Shown: positions 56,676 through 64,000, counted from the first letter of the stretch. The stretch: 64,000 nt of DNA from Rhodothermia bacterium (GCA_030427885.1 JAUICM010000005.1:310001-374000), one strand, 5' to 3'. The notes: generated from the sequence alone by a model not told the origin. A program made the numbers and translations.

Positions 56676-57788
56676 ATGGGATATATTGATTTACATTCCA
56701 AGCCTTTTGACGAAGGGACTCTTAAAAAGCTAGAATTTTTCGAGGATTATACTAAATCGTGGTTGCCAACATTTGTGATGTATGGTGCAAAAAATATCCA
56801 CATTTTTGATTTGTTTGCGGGACCTGGATATGACCAGAATAAGATCCCAGGTAGCCCTATTAGGATTCTAAATACGATTTACGATCAGATAGGAAATATC
56901 TTTTCAAAGAGAACGCATATTACACTTCATTTCAACGAATATGAACCAAAGAAAAAAACTCAGGCCAAGTTTGAATTGTTAAAAGAGAACTGCAAAGATT
57001 TTTTGAATAAACACCCAAGGCTCAAACACTGTACCGAAATTAAATATTACAATCAGGATGCTGGACTTTTATTCAATAGTCTACTTTTAGAATTAAAAAA
57101 ATATCCATCCCTATTATTTTTAGACCAAAATGGGGTTCGGTTTATTTCAAAAGAGTACATTAACTTACTAAAGAGTATTCGAACTTTAGATTTTCTTTAT
57201 TTCGTCTCTTCATCTTACTTAAAAAGGTTCGGTACTACTGAGGAGTTTAAAAAAGTCATTCCTTTTACAAAGAGGGAGTTGCAAGAGATAGAATGGAATA
57301 ATATTCATCGAGAGGTAGTATCAAAGCTGGAAGGAATAATAGGGGATGATAGCGATTTAAGGCTTTACCCTTATTCTATTAAGAAAAGTGGGAATATTTA
57401 TGGATTGATTTTTGGAGCGAGCCATCCTTTAGCGGTAGATAAGTTCTTGAAGATAGCATGGAAGAAAAATGAAACAAATGGAGAGGCAGATTTTGATATA
57501 GATGATGATAAAAATAAATATCAACCGGATCTTTTTTTTGGGAAGAGATTAACTAAAATTGAAAAATTTGAAAAAGAGCTAGAGGAAAAGATTCTAAAGA
57601 GCACCATAACAAATAATAAAGAAGCACTTGATTTTACTTATAAAACGGGGAACTATTATAAATATGCAAGTGATCTGATCCTGAATTTGAAAAGAAAAGG
57701 TAAGATTTATTTTGATGGTAATACTTCCGGTGTTAATTATGACAATGTATACAAGAAAAAAAATTTGGTTAATTATAGATTAAGATAA
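56676..57788 (+). CDS. Three-Cys-motif partner protein (TcmP family)
   Basis: A 370-residue protein recognised as TcmP: the N-terminal DLHSKPFDEGTLKKLEFFEDYTKSWLPTF, HIFDLFAGPGYD and later KYPSLLFLDQNGVRF are family features. FAGPG resembles the SAM-binding loop of class I methyltransferases, but methyl transfer is not shown. The start at the ATG 56676 fits the family; a TTG at 56598 would add a hydrophobic 26-residue leader that looks like translated AT-rich DNA. It is followed after 2 bp by the three-Cys DUF5131 gene. The sequence is visibly more AT-rich than the surrounding genes, suggesting transfer. A role in phage defence has been suspected from similar neighbourhoods but is not established. 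Confidence 0.82.
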   Translation: MGYIDLHSKPFDEGTLKKLEFFEDYTKSWLPTFVMYGAKNIHIFDLFAGPGYDQNKIPGSPIRILNTIYDQIGNIFSKRTHITLHFNEYEPKKKTQAKFELLKENCKDFLNKHPRLKHCTEIKYYNQDAGLLFNSLLLELKKYPSLLFLDQNGVRFISKEYINLLKSIRTLDFLYFVSSSYLKRFGTTEEFKKVIPFTKRELQEIEWNNIHREVVSKLEGIIGDDSDLRLYPYSIKKSGNIYGLIFGASHPLAVDKFLKIAWKKNETNGEADFDIDDDKNKYQPDLFFGKRLTKIEKFEKELEEKILKSTITNNKEALDFTYKTGNYYKYASDLILNLKRKGKIYFDGNTSGVNYDNVYKKKNLVNYRLR

Positions 57789-57790
57789 TT

Positions 57791-58516
57791 ATGGCACAAT
57801 CAACAATTGAATGGACGGAAATGACTTGGAATCCAACAACGGGATGTACAAAGGTTTCACAAGGTTGTAAGCATTGCTATGCAGAGATTATGTCTCAAAG
57901 ATTACAGGCTATGGGTGTTGAGAAATACAAGGATGCTTTTGAGGTAAGAGAACACCCAGATGCGTTAACAATACCGTATACATGGAAAAAATCTAAGATT
58001 GTATTTGTGAATTCCATGAGTGATTTATTTCACGAGAAAATTTCACTTTCATTTATTAAAAAAGTGTTTAAGGTTATGAATAATAATCCTCAGCATGTTT
58101 TTCAAGTTCTCACAAAACGAGAAAAAAGGTTACTGGAACTTCATACGGAATTAAAGTGGACTCATAATATTTGGATGGGCGTTTCTGTGGAAGACCAGCG
58201 TGTGGAACATCGAATTGATTTTTTAAGACAAACTAATGCTCGAACAAAGTTTCTTTCATTAGAACCATTAATTGGACCTCTACCTGATATGAATCTTACA
58301 AATATTGATTGGGTAATTGTTGGTGGAGAAAGTGGTCATAATCCAAGACCAATGAATCCGGAATGGGTAATTGATATACAAGATCAATGTGAGAAGGCTG
58401 AAGTCGCTTTTTTCTTTAAACAATGGGGTGGAAAGAACAAGAAAAAAGCGGGGCGTATTCTCAATGGCAGAACCTATGATGAGATGCCAGAAATAGAGTT
58501 ACAACAAAGTGTTTAA
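57791..58516 (+). CDS. DUF5131 / phage Gp37-Gp68 family three-Cys protein
   Basis: A 241-residue protein with Cys19, Cys26 and Cys29 in NPTTGCTKVSQGCKHCYAE, a C-x6-C-x2-C motif like that of radical SAM proteins, followed by family blocks FVNSMSDLFHE, QVLTKREKRL, NIWMGVSVEDQ, FLSLEPLIGPL, WVIVGGESG and FFFKQWGG. This is the three-Cys partner of TcmP. Whether it binds an iron-sulfur cluster and SAM is unproven, but the motif suggests so. The gene starts 2 bp after TcmP and its end overlaps the third gene by 8 bp, indicating one operon. Confidence 0.9.
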   Translation: MAQSTIEWTEMTWNPTTGCTKVSQGCKHCYAEIMSQRLQAMGVEKYKDAFEVREHPDALTIPYTWKKSKIVFVNSMSDLFHEKISLSFIKKVFKVMNNNPQHVFQVLTKREKRLLELHTELKWTHNIWMGVSVEDQRVEHRIDFLRQTNARTKFLSLEPLIGPLPDMNLTNIDWVIVGGESGHNPRPMNPEWVIDIQDQCEKAEVAFFFKQWGGKNKKKAGRILNGRTYDEMPEIELQQSV

Positions 58517-58850
58517 GAAAGGACATATTATTTGGGGTGAAAACCGAGATGGAGATAAATCGAAGGGTTATCATCCAATTGTATTTCTTAAAGAAGTTAA
58601 TGAACTCTTTTTTGAAGGAGCTATGCTTACACATTCAAGTAATTGGGGGAATATCAAAATGGAGAAAGAGTATTATCACTTAATAAAAAGTGATGATCGA
58701 ACACAATATTTGGTTAAGAATTTGCTAATAAAGAAAAATGAATGGGGACCGTTTGAACGTATTGGTTATTTGACAAAAGAAGGACTTAGATTTGTAGAAG
58801 AGAGTTTAGAAGGAACGGAACCAATGCATTGGGAAGACTTCATAAAATAA
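58509..58850 (+). CDS. Unknown third gene of the TcmP/DUF5131 cassette (113 aa)
   Basis: A 113-residue protein starting at a GTG that overlaps the end of the DUF5131 gene by 8 bp, so it should be translationally coupled. No family was recognised with confidence. The start GHIIWGENRDGDKSKGYHPIVFLKE has the general pattern of PemK/MazF-type small barrels (a GxIxW strand, then a KGxxPxxxL strand), but catalytic residues were not identified; this is a weak suggestion. No membrane segment or signal peptide. Like the other two genes it is AT-rich. Confidence 0.7.
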   Translation: MFKKGHIIWGENRDGDKSKGYHPIVFLKEVNELFFEGAMLTHSSNWGNIKMEKEYYHLIKSDDRTQYLVKNLLIKKNEWGPFERIGYLTKEGLRFVEESLEGTEPMHWEDFIK

Positions 58851-58854
58851 ACGA

Positions 58855-58911
58855 ATGCCCCTCCACATCCGACAAGAAACTCCCGAAGACATTAAAGCTG
58901 TGTATCCTGAG
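58855..58911 (+). pseudogene. N-terminal stub of a GNAT-type acetyltransferase gene
   Basis: Reading from the ATG at 58855 gives MPLHIRQETPEDIKAVY, which matches the beginning of many GNAT N-acetyltransferases (IRxETPxDIxAVY). Similarity ends at about residue 17-18, where the frame passes into the intergenic repeat beginning near 58927. No remainder of the gene was found to the right. It seems to be the left end of a gene destroyed by insertion or deletion. Confidence 0.55.
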
Positions 58912-58926
58912 GAGTTTTTTCGTCTT

Positions 58927-59081
58927 AAGGTTACCCAAAAAAATGCCTTCGACCTTAGATTGGTTGCGTAAAGTCTCCCCTTGAGGGGAGAGCCGCGAAG
59001 CGGGAGGGGTGTTAAAACATGTTGGATTAAACGACCAGGGCAATAGTAGTCGGGAGCCTTTGATTCTGGAGCCTTTGCTGA
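58927..59081 (+). repeat. Intergenic direct repeat, copy 1
   Basis: About 155 bp, closely similar to copy 2 at 59226-59379. The core forms two hairpins: CTCCCCTTGAGGGGAG and CCGCGAAGCGG, with a GGAGGGGTGTT tail. This word is a common intergenic repeat of Bacteroidota genomes. No ORF of it looks real. Confidence 0.8.
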
Positions 59082-59158
59082 TGAAAATCAGTAATGGCAC
59101 AAAAGAATAAGAAAACGGAAACCACAAAACCTTAAAAGGTTGAGAGCCATTTCATAAG

Positions 59159-59179
59159 ATCCTGAATCAAGTTCAGGAT
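59159..59179. repeat. Short palindrome between the two repeat copies
   Basis: ATCCTGAA (59159-59166) and TTCAGGAT (59172-59179) form a hairpin with a 5-nt loop, followed by GACTT. It resembles the ends of the GTCATCCTGA-type repeat at 56298-56420. Confidence 0.55.
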
Positions 59180-59225
59180 GACTTAATCTTTTATATCTGA
59201 TTAATTAAAAAAGTATTCCAAGGCA

Positions 59226-59379
59226 AAGGTTACAAAAGAATGCCTCCGACCTTAGATTGGTTGCGTAAAGTCTCCCCTTGAGGGGAGAGCCGCGAAGCGG
59301 GAGGGGTGTTAGAACACGTTGGATTAAATGCCCGTAGGTAATCGTAGTCGGAAGCTTTTGATTCTGGCGCCTGTGCTGA
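59226..59379 (+). repeat. Intergenic direct repeat, copy 2
   Basis: About 154 bp, offset 297-299 bp from copy 1 with the same hairpins and the same flanks (AAGGTTAC... at the left, GATTCTGG...TGCTGA at the right). Small differences (for example GTTAGAACACGTT for GTTAAAACATGTT) show the two copies are not a recent exact duplication. The remaining gap to the next gene (59380-59490) holds no gene. Confidence 0.8.
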
Positions 59380-59490
59380 ACCCGATTCAGTATTCAGCAC
59401 ATGATTCAGGAAGACTATTTACAGTAAGTATTGTATTTGCATTACTGAGATGATTCCTCCAACTTGAATTTTCATTTCAAAACACAACTG

Positions 59491-59913
59491 ATGAACCGAC
59501 CCCACTTATCTCAAAACAGTATTCATATAGAAGCCGATCCGGCAGAAGTATGGAAGGCATTGACGGAGCCGGAAATAGCTGAGAAGTATTTCTTCGGAGC
59601 AAGGATCAAAACAGATTGGAAGAAGGGAAGTTCGATCGTATTTGAAGGAGAATACAAAGGGAACTCCTATCTGGAAAAGGGGGAGATACTTGCAGTGGAG
59701 TATGAAGAGAGACTACAATACACGCACTGGAGCAACCTCGAAGGAATACCGGACATCCCCAAAAATTACCGCATCTGGACATTCGATCTTACCGGAGAAA
59801 CCACCCTCACGATTTCAGAAGACAATATTCCCACCGAGAAACAGAAAGCACGCTCCGATGAATTCTGGAGCGGAGTTCTGAGTACCATCAAAAAGCTGGT
59901 GGAAGCTAAATAG
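59491..59913 (+). CDS. SRPBCC / AHSA1-like domain protein
   Basis: A 140-residue protein with the START/AHSA1 pattern: NSIHIEADPAEVWKALTEPEIAEKYFFGA at the start, GSSIVFEGEYKGNSYLEKGEILAVE in the middle, and the C-terminal helix DEFWSGVLSTIKKLVEAK. These proteins have a deep hydrophobic cavity and bind lipids, steroids or partner proteins (Aha1-type). The ATG at 59491 was preferred over a TTG 27 bp upstream because it matches the family's N-terminus. Function cannot be named further. Confidence 0.8.
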   Translation: MNRPHLSQNSIHIEADPAEVWKALTEPEIAEKYFFGARIKTDWKKGSSIVFEGEYKGNSYLEKGEILAVEYEERLQYTHWSNLEGIPDIPKNYRIWTFDLTGETTLTISEDNIPTEKQKARSDEFWSGVLSTIKKLVEAK

Positions 59914-59934
59914 GTGCTTTTCTTAGCCCCTTAG

Positions 59935-61179
59935 TTACTTCACCACCAACATCTTTCTGGTTAAACGACGTCCACCCGCTTCCAGCTGATACAAATAGAC
60001 TCCACTCGAAAGCCCTGATGCATCAAAAGAAAGGATATTCTGGCGGAAAAGCTCCCATCGTTCATTGAGTCGCTTTCGGAATTTACCGTCATCAAACAGC
60101 ACCTTCCACCAAAACATCATCTGATACTGATCCCATTGAAACCCGGGGTCTTCAGCAAAATAATCCAGCTGCCATCCCTCAGTTTGGGTTCCATCATAAT
60201 AATCAGCATTGCCAAAACTGAAATTATAATCCCACACCGGACCGGCGATCAGTTTACCACCATCACTGTCCTTTTGTTTGGTGAGATAGGAACTAAGCCG
60301 GTATCCGTCCACATTCCGGCTCAATTCGTTCAGGATCAGATAATCCACAAAAGAATCGACATTCAGATAATTGGTATAACTGTTTTCAGGAGTCCGAAAA
60401 TCGCCTTCATGCATTACCTCTTCGAAATCGTTAATGAAGGAAGAGATATAATCTTCCTGTTCCTGTACTATCTCATCTGCTTTTGGGTAGTAATACTGGT
60501 AACGCAGGGTGATATCTGAATTAGGGCGGGGCGGGTAGGAGGAATTCACTCCGGGACTCCATTCTTCTTTATCAACCCGTAGGATATACCCACCGGTAAG
60601 GTCATCGCCCGAGATCTCATCAGGTGAAAGGGTGGCGATATCAACTCTTTCTTTGTCTCTTTTGATCTTCTCCATCAATACGTAAATACCCTGGTACTCG
60701 CCATTCAGGATCAATTCACAGTAGACTGTGCGGGAGGCATACCAGCCCATTTTTCTGGCCAGATCGAAAATAAGCACATTACGAAGCAGGGAACGGTCGT
60801 AAAAAGGAGCATGCAGGATCCAGTCCTGTTCTTCAGGAAGTCCAAGCAGAGAGACATTCCGGTTGGTGCTGTCTTCATTCTGGGTTTCGATTCCATAACT
60901 TTTGTAATCCCAGCCCGCAGAACTTTCTCCTCGTATTTCCATGCTGATCTTTCCGGAATAATGATCGGGGGAATCACTTACAGAATTCCGGTTTCCGGGT
61001 CCGTTATAGACCACATTCATGTCGGCCACTATTCTTGGGTCATCATACGGAATGTTCTGTCCATTGGTATTGATGATCACGATGGGAAGGTCGGAACTGG
61101 TGAGCTCAACCTGCCGTGCTGTAACAATGTTGATTCCCAAACAGAGGGAGCAAAGAAGAATAAGGCTGAATTTTGGCAA
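59935..61179 (-). CDS. CotH-like kinase-fold secreted protein with shortened T9SS tail
   Basis: A 414-residue exported protein: signal peptide 1-21 (LCSLCLGINIVTAR), then a CotH-type domain (SGKISMEIRGESSAGWDYKSYGIE, LRNVLIFDLARKMG, GIYVLMEKIKRDKERVDI, and PVWDYNFSFGNADY, which holds the conserved DxDxxxG-type catalytic region). Secreted CotH proteins can be atypical protein kinases, though the substrate here is unknown. The last 30 residues (FDASGLSSGVYLYQLEAGGRRLTRKMLVVK) are only the end of a type A T9SS sorting domain, joined directly to ERWELFRQNIL; the usual NYPNPFNP part is missing. This looks like an in-frame internal deletion, so secretion may be impaired. It is divergent from sqr. 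Confidence 0.82.
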   Translation of the reverse strand: MPKFSLILLCSLCLGINIVTARQVELTSSDLPIVIINTNGQNIPYDDPRIVADMNVVYNGPGNRNSVSDSPDHYSGKISMEIRGESSAGWDYKSYGIETQNEDSTNRNVSLLGLPEEQDWILHAPFYDRSLLRNVLIFDLARKMGWYASRTVYCELILNGEYQGIYVLMEKIKRDKERVDIATLSPDEISGDDLTGGYILRVDKEEWSPGVNSSYPPRPNSDITLRYQYYYPKADEIVQEQEDYISSFINDFEEVMHEGDFRTPENSYTNYLNVDSFVDYLILNELSRNVDGYRLSSYLTKQKDSDGGKLIAGPVWDYNFSFGNADYYDGTQTEGWQLDYFAEDPGFQWDQYQMMFWWKVLFDDGKFRKRLNERWELFRQNILSFDASGLSSGVYLYQLEAGGRRLTRKMLVVK

Positions 61180-61316
61180 GTGGGTTCCGGTTGGTTTGTA
61201 CTGATCTCCAGAATATATAAAAAGGAATCTGTTTCTATACCTTTCTTTGTTCCTGTGCCCACCTTCACACTCACTTCATATTAATAGTGCACCATTGAGT
61301 GTTGGAGATATTTAAA

Positions 61317-61323
61317 AAGGAGG
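61317..61323 (+). promoter_or_regulatory. Strong ribosome binding site that sets the sqr start
   Basis: AAGGAGG 5 bp before the ATG at 61329 is the clearest Shine-Dalgarno sequence in the window and rules out the in-frame TTG at 61299 as the main start. Confidence 0.8.
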
Positions 61324-61328
61324 TTGTT

Positions 61329-62531
61329 ATGAAAAAGATCTTGGTAGTCGGTGGAAATTTTGCCGGCTCAACAGCCGCAATGGAGATCAAAAGGAAGCTG
61401 AAAGATCATGTTGAAGTAACCCTGATCGACAGAAACCCGGATTTTATTTATGTACCTTCATTGATCTGGGTTCCCATAGGAAGAAGAGAAGTTTCTGAGA
61501 TCACTGTTCACCGGAAAGAAGTATTGGAAAAACGAGGGGTGAATTTCATACTGGATACGGCAGTTAAAGTTGACACAGAAAATAATAAGGTATTCACCGA
61601 AAACGGAGAATATGAGTATGATCAGCTTGTTATAGCTACTGGTCCCAAAGTAGCTTTTGATGCTGTTCCTGGATTGAGAGAGCATTGCATGTACATTGGT
61701 ACACCCAATGGAGCTATGCAAACACGGGACAAACTGGAGGAATTCAAAGAAAACCCTGGTCCAATTGTGATTGGTGCAACTCAGGGGGCCGGATGTATGG
61801 GGGCGGCGTATGAATTTTTGTTTAACCTTGAAAAATGGCTCAGAGATCAGGGAATCCGAAAGAAAACCGAACTCCATTGGGTCACGCCCGAACCATTCCT
61901 GGGACATTTCGGGATAGATGGAATGCCGCTTGGTGAGGCAATGCTCAAAAAATTCATGGATATGTTTCACATCACTTATCATACTTCAGTTGGTGTGGAA
62001 AAGGTAACCGATAGCGAAGTATTCCTGAGTGATGGTACTGTGATTGAATCAAAATTCAAGATGTTGATGCCGCCATTCACCGGAGTTGATTTTGTAATTA
62101 ACTCAAAAGGACTGGAAGTTGGTGCAAATGGGTTCATTCCAACACTGCCAAGCTATCGTCATGCAACCTTATCAAATGTATGGGGAGCAGGACTTGCTGT
62201 GGATGTAAAACCACCATTTGAACAAGGTGCCGTTCCATTCAGTGTGCCAAAAACCGGGTATCCAAGTGATGTAACTGGTAAGATCGTTGCAGAGAATATA
62301 GTTAAGGTGCTTAGTGGCAACACTAAATTGAAAGAGAAACCTTGGGGCAAGATCGCTGGACTATGTGTAATGGATGCAGGGGAGAAAGAGGTGCTTATAG
62401 TTTGCGATACTTTATTCAAGCCTCGCAAATTTGCAGTTATGGTGCCAAATGTACTATTCGACTTCTTTAAGGTTTTTCTGGAAAAATACTTCTTATGGAA
62501 GTTAAGAAGGGGGCTTTCATATCTGCCTTAA
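61329..62531 (+). CDS. sqr: Sulfide:quinone oxidoreductase family flavoprotein
   Basis: A 400-residue FAD-dependent oxidoreductase. KILVVGGNFAGSTAAMEI is the FAD-binding GxGxxG-type site and DQLVIATG the second. Cys120 (LREHCMY), Cys156 (GAGCMGAAYEF) and Cys346 (GLCVMDAGEKE) match the three redox Cys of sulfide:quinone reductases (124/156/347 in the Aquifex enzyme). The C-terminal helices (PNVLFDFFKVFLEKYFLWKLRRG) likely attach it to the membrane. It oxidises sulfide to polysulfide or sulfur and reduces quinone, which may serve detoxification. It is convergent with oxyR and divergent from the CotH gene; no other sulfur gene is near. Confidence 0.85.
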   Translation: MKKILVVGGNFAGSTAAMEIKRKLKDHVEVTLIDRNPDFIYVPSLIWVPIGRREVSEITVHRKEVLEKRGVNFILDTAVKVDTENNKVFTENGEYEYDQLVIATGPKVAFDAVPGLREHCMYIGTPNGAMQTRDKLEEFKENPGPIVIGATQGAGCMGAAYEFLFNLEKWLRDQGIRKKTELHWVTPEPFLGHFGIDGMPLGEAMLKKFMDMFHITYHTSVGVEKVTDSEVFLSDGTVIESKFKMLMPPFTGVDFVINSKGLEVGANGFIPTLPSYRHATLSNVWGAGLAVDVKPPFEQGAVPFSVPKTGYPSDVTGKIVAENIVKVLSGNTKLKEKPWGKIAGLCVMDAGEKEVLIVCDTLFKPRKFAVMVPNVLFDFFKVFLEKYFLWKLRRGLSYLP

Positions 62532-62563
62532 GTCTGTTTACTCACTCTCGTATAAAGTCCTGG

Positions 62564-62602
62564 CCCGGTCTTGCAGCGTCTCTTATGCAGGGCCGGGTTT
62601 TA
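62564..62602. terminator. Intrinsic terminator between sqr and oxyR
   Basis: A 12-bp stem with two G-U pairs (62564-62575 with 62586-62597), 10-nt loop and a TTTTA tail lies between convergent genes; on the plus strand it clearly follows sqr. Confidence 0.8.
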
Positions 62603-62604
62603 TA

Positions 62605-63537
62605 TTAATCAACCACGAGCTCGTCTTTCATTTCTTTCAATTCCTCAGGAATTGATTTTCTGATCTCTTCACTCATTGCTGTGATCAGATTTTCTTTAAG
62701 GAATTCACGGCTGTACACCATACGGATCTTTCGGGTTGGAACAGGATCACTGAATTCTTTTACCATTCCGGTGGCACAACGGGTGTCGTGGTCTTCCATG
62801 GAGAGGTAGGGCATTAAGGTAATACCAAAGTCCTGCTCTACTAGTCGTTTCAAAGTTTCCAGGTTTCCACTCTCGAATTTGATATGTTGGTTGTTCTTTT
62901 TGTTGTTCTCCTGCTTACAGATCTTCATGGCCTGATCGCGGAAACAATGTCCCTCGTTTAATAACCACAGGTTTTCAGATTCGAGATCATCAAATTCCAG
63001 TTTTTTCTTTTTGGCATATGGATGGGAGGTAGATACATAGCCCAGAAATGGTTCCAGGAATAACTCTTTTTCATACAAATTCTGATTAGTGGAAGTAGCA
63101 ATGATACCGACATCAAGACGATCGTCATGGAGTCCTTCAAGTACATCAGCGGTAAGGGCCTCTTCAAAGATCAGATTTACTTTTGGATATTTCTCAGTAA
63201 AAGGTCTTAAAAAGCGTGGCACAAGATAAGGTGCAATGGTAGGTATGATTCCCACTTTAAAGTTTCCCTGTAGCTCGCTGTCTGTTACTGAAGCGAGATC
63301 CTGAATATGTTTAGATCCACTCAGGATCACCTTTGCCTGATCGATGATTTTTTCACCAATAGGAGTTGGAATAACCGGGGTTTTAGACCGGTCGAATATC
63401 AGAACACCAAGTTCATCTTCCAGTTTCTGAATCTGCATACTGAGGGTCGGCTGAGTGATGTAGATCTTTTGAGCGGCAGTAGCAAAGTGTCTGTATTTAT
63501 CAACGGCTACGATATATGAGAGCTGGGTGAGAGTCAT
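62605..63537 (-). CDS. oxyR: Hydrogen peroxide-responsive LysR-type regulator OxyR
   Basis: A 310-residue LysR-type regulator. The winged HTH occupies 1-60 (FATAAQKIYITQPTLSMQIQKLEDELG). In the effector domain GHCFRDQAMKIC carries Cys198 and Cys207, equal to the peroxide-sensing Cys199/Cys208 pair of E. coli OxyR, within the typical LLNEGHC context. Disulfide formation should change DNA contacts and activate catalase/peroxidase genes; no such target gene is adjacent here. Length and all features are normal. Confidence 0.93.
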   Translation of the reverse strand: MTLTQLSYIVAVDKYRHFATAAQKIYITQPTLSMQIQKLEDELGVLIFDRSKTPVIPTPIGEKIIDQAKVILSGSKHIQDLASVTDSELQGNFKVGIIPTIAPYLVPRFLRPFTEKYPKVNLIFEEALTADVLEGLHDDRLDVGIIATSTNQNLYEKELFLEPFLGYVSTSHPYAKKKKLEFDDLESENLWLLNEGHCFRDQAMKICKQENNKKNNQHIKFESGNLETLKRLVEQDFGITLMPYLSMEDHDTRCATGMVKEFSDPVPTRKIRMVYSREFLKENLITAMSEEIRKSIPEELKEMKDELVVD

Positions 63538-63584
63538 GAATCAGTATCTAAATAATTTAACATCAAAGAGATTATCGAATACCG

Positions 63585-63592
63585 TAAAGATA
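63585..63592 (-). promoter_or_regulatory. Candidate -7 box of oxyR promoter
   Basis: Minus-strand TATCTTTA matches TAnnTTTG at 7 of 8 positions, 47 bp upstream of the oxyR start. No clear -33 box was found. Confidence 0.3.
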
Positions 63593-63598
63593 CACAAG

Positions 63599-64000
63599 TT
63601 AATTAGTAACTGTATCGGTAATTGAGCTGGAAATAAAAGGAGAGAGCCAGGAACGGGTGCATTTTGTGATAGCTTCAGCACCTGCCTTGTTAGGATGCGT
63701 GTCTCCGGAGATCTTGAAAGAATTGATATCTCCATCTGCTGAAACATACACGCAATCTTTGATATCAAAGAAAGGGTAATCGAGCTCGTTTTTATGTTCC
63801 TTCAGCCACTGATAAAACCGGTATGTATGGGGAGACGAAGATTCAGAATCAAAATAGCCTGTGGTAGCCAGAATGAAGGTACACCCGTTAGATTTACACC
63901 ATGTATTTATTTTCTTAGTGATCTGGCGTGCTAGCGCTAGAGAGTATTCAGATTCCAGACTCAGATCGTTGATATCCGGTAATGGAACTTCTGTTTTCTG
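63599..64000 (-). CDS. SGNH/GDSL-type hydrolase, C-terminal part (5' end outside window)
   Basis: A minus-strand frame is open from the window edge to a stop at 63599-63601, about 133 residues. It includes QITKKINTWCKSNGCTFILATTGYFDS and the C-terminal block ISGDTHPNKAGAEAITK, the DxHPN motif in which Asp and His complete the catalytic triad of SGNH hydrolases. The Ser block lies upstream of the window. Its stop is 61 bp from the start of oxyR. Likely an esterase or lipase acting on acyl groups; substrate unknown. Confidence 0.75.
   Translation of the reverse strand, partial: QKTEVPLPDINDLSLESEYSLALARQITKKINTWCKSNGCTFILATTGYFDSESSSPHTYRFYQWLKEHKNELDYPFFDIKDCVYVSADGDINSFKISGDTHPNKAGAEAITKCTRSWLSPFISSSITDTVTN

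Noticed and set aside
58840-59127. Minus-strand 95-codon frame with CFNTPPASRLSPQGE
   Set aside because: It lies across the intergenic hairpin repeat and reads the same words found at every copy of such repeats; spurious.
58927-59379. Possible CRISPR array because of repeated hairpin-containing units
   Set aside because: Only two units of about 155 bp with no short regular repeat/spacer pattern and no cas genes.
63541-63768. Minus-strand 75-codon frame next to oxyR
   Set aside because: It overlaps the SGNH hydrolase end in another frame and has no recognisable features.

Overview
The window looks like a chromosome segment of a Bacteroidota/Balneolota-type bacterium, most likely a marine heterotroph of the Balneolaceae kind; this is an inference from gene content. 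Evidence: three proteins end in type IX secretion (T9SS) sorting signals, two of them in the NYPNPFNP...LGRKV...SGMYIYRLK form typical of Balneolota, Rhodothermota and Ignavibacteria. There are also PID-CTERM small proteins, two-component propeller sensor kinases and a few TAnnTTTG-like promoter boxes. Shine-Dalgarno sites are generally weak.

Layout. (1) 1-5279: the 3' part of a large glycine-rich, LamG-containing T9SS cargo protein, followed by a tiny PID-CTERM protein. (2) 5380-9235: yebC, tpm, then a translationally coupled pair made of a nucleotidyltransferase-aminotransferase fusion (PntC-like) and a LicD-family phosphotransferase. (3) 9344-13947 (minus): nifJ and a dihydroorotate-dehydrogenase-like partner. 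(4) 14153-37409 (plus): two tandem paralogous propeller histidine kinases, a NarL-type regulator, a single-domain receiver, a 5173-residue T9SS cargo protein and a second PID-CTERM protein. (5) 37412-46790: GH20 hexosaminidase, two paralogous propeller lipoproteins, a CaCA antiporter, a GH43 enzyme with a secreted partner, and a two-domain class II aldolase-like protein. (6) 47025-56224 (minus): an NTF2-like lipoprotein, an HhH DNA glycosylase, an RND efflux pump with adaptor, and an ATP-dependent DNA ligase with its associated MBL-fold exonuclease. (7) 56225-59490: a three-gene, visibly more AT-rich cassette (TcmP, a DUF5131/Gp37-68 three-Cys protein, and an unknown third gene) between families of intergenic repeats, with a GNAT gene stub at its right edge. 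(8) 59491-64000: an SRPBCC protein, a CotH-like protein whose C-terminus looks deleted, sulfide:quinone reductase, oxyR and a partial SGNH hydrolase.

How the parts fit. The most striking pattern is a duplicated two-gene module: a giant T9SS cargo protein followed after about 80 bp by a small protein ending in an almost identical PIDGGLGLLA...KKLKERK tail, seen at both 5.0 kb and 36.9 kb. The second copy sits directly downstream of a signalling block that could control it. The second notable system is the TcmP-DUF5131-third gene cassette, which has the look of a horizontally acquired, possibly defensive unit. The third is the PntC-like/LicD-like pair, which predicts decoration of a surface glycan or lipid with a CMP-activated amino-phosph(on)ate group. 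No rRNA, tRNA or CRISPR array was recognised.
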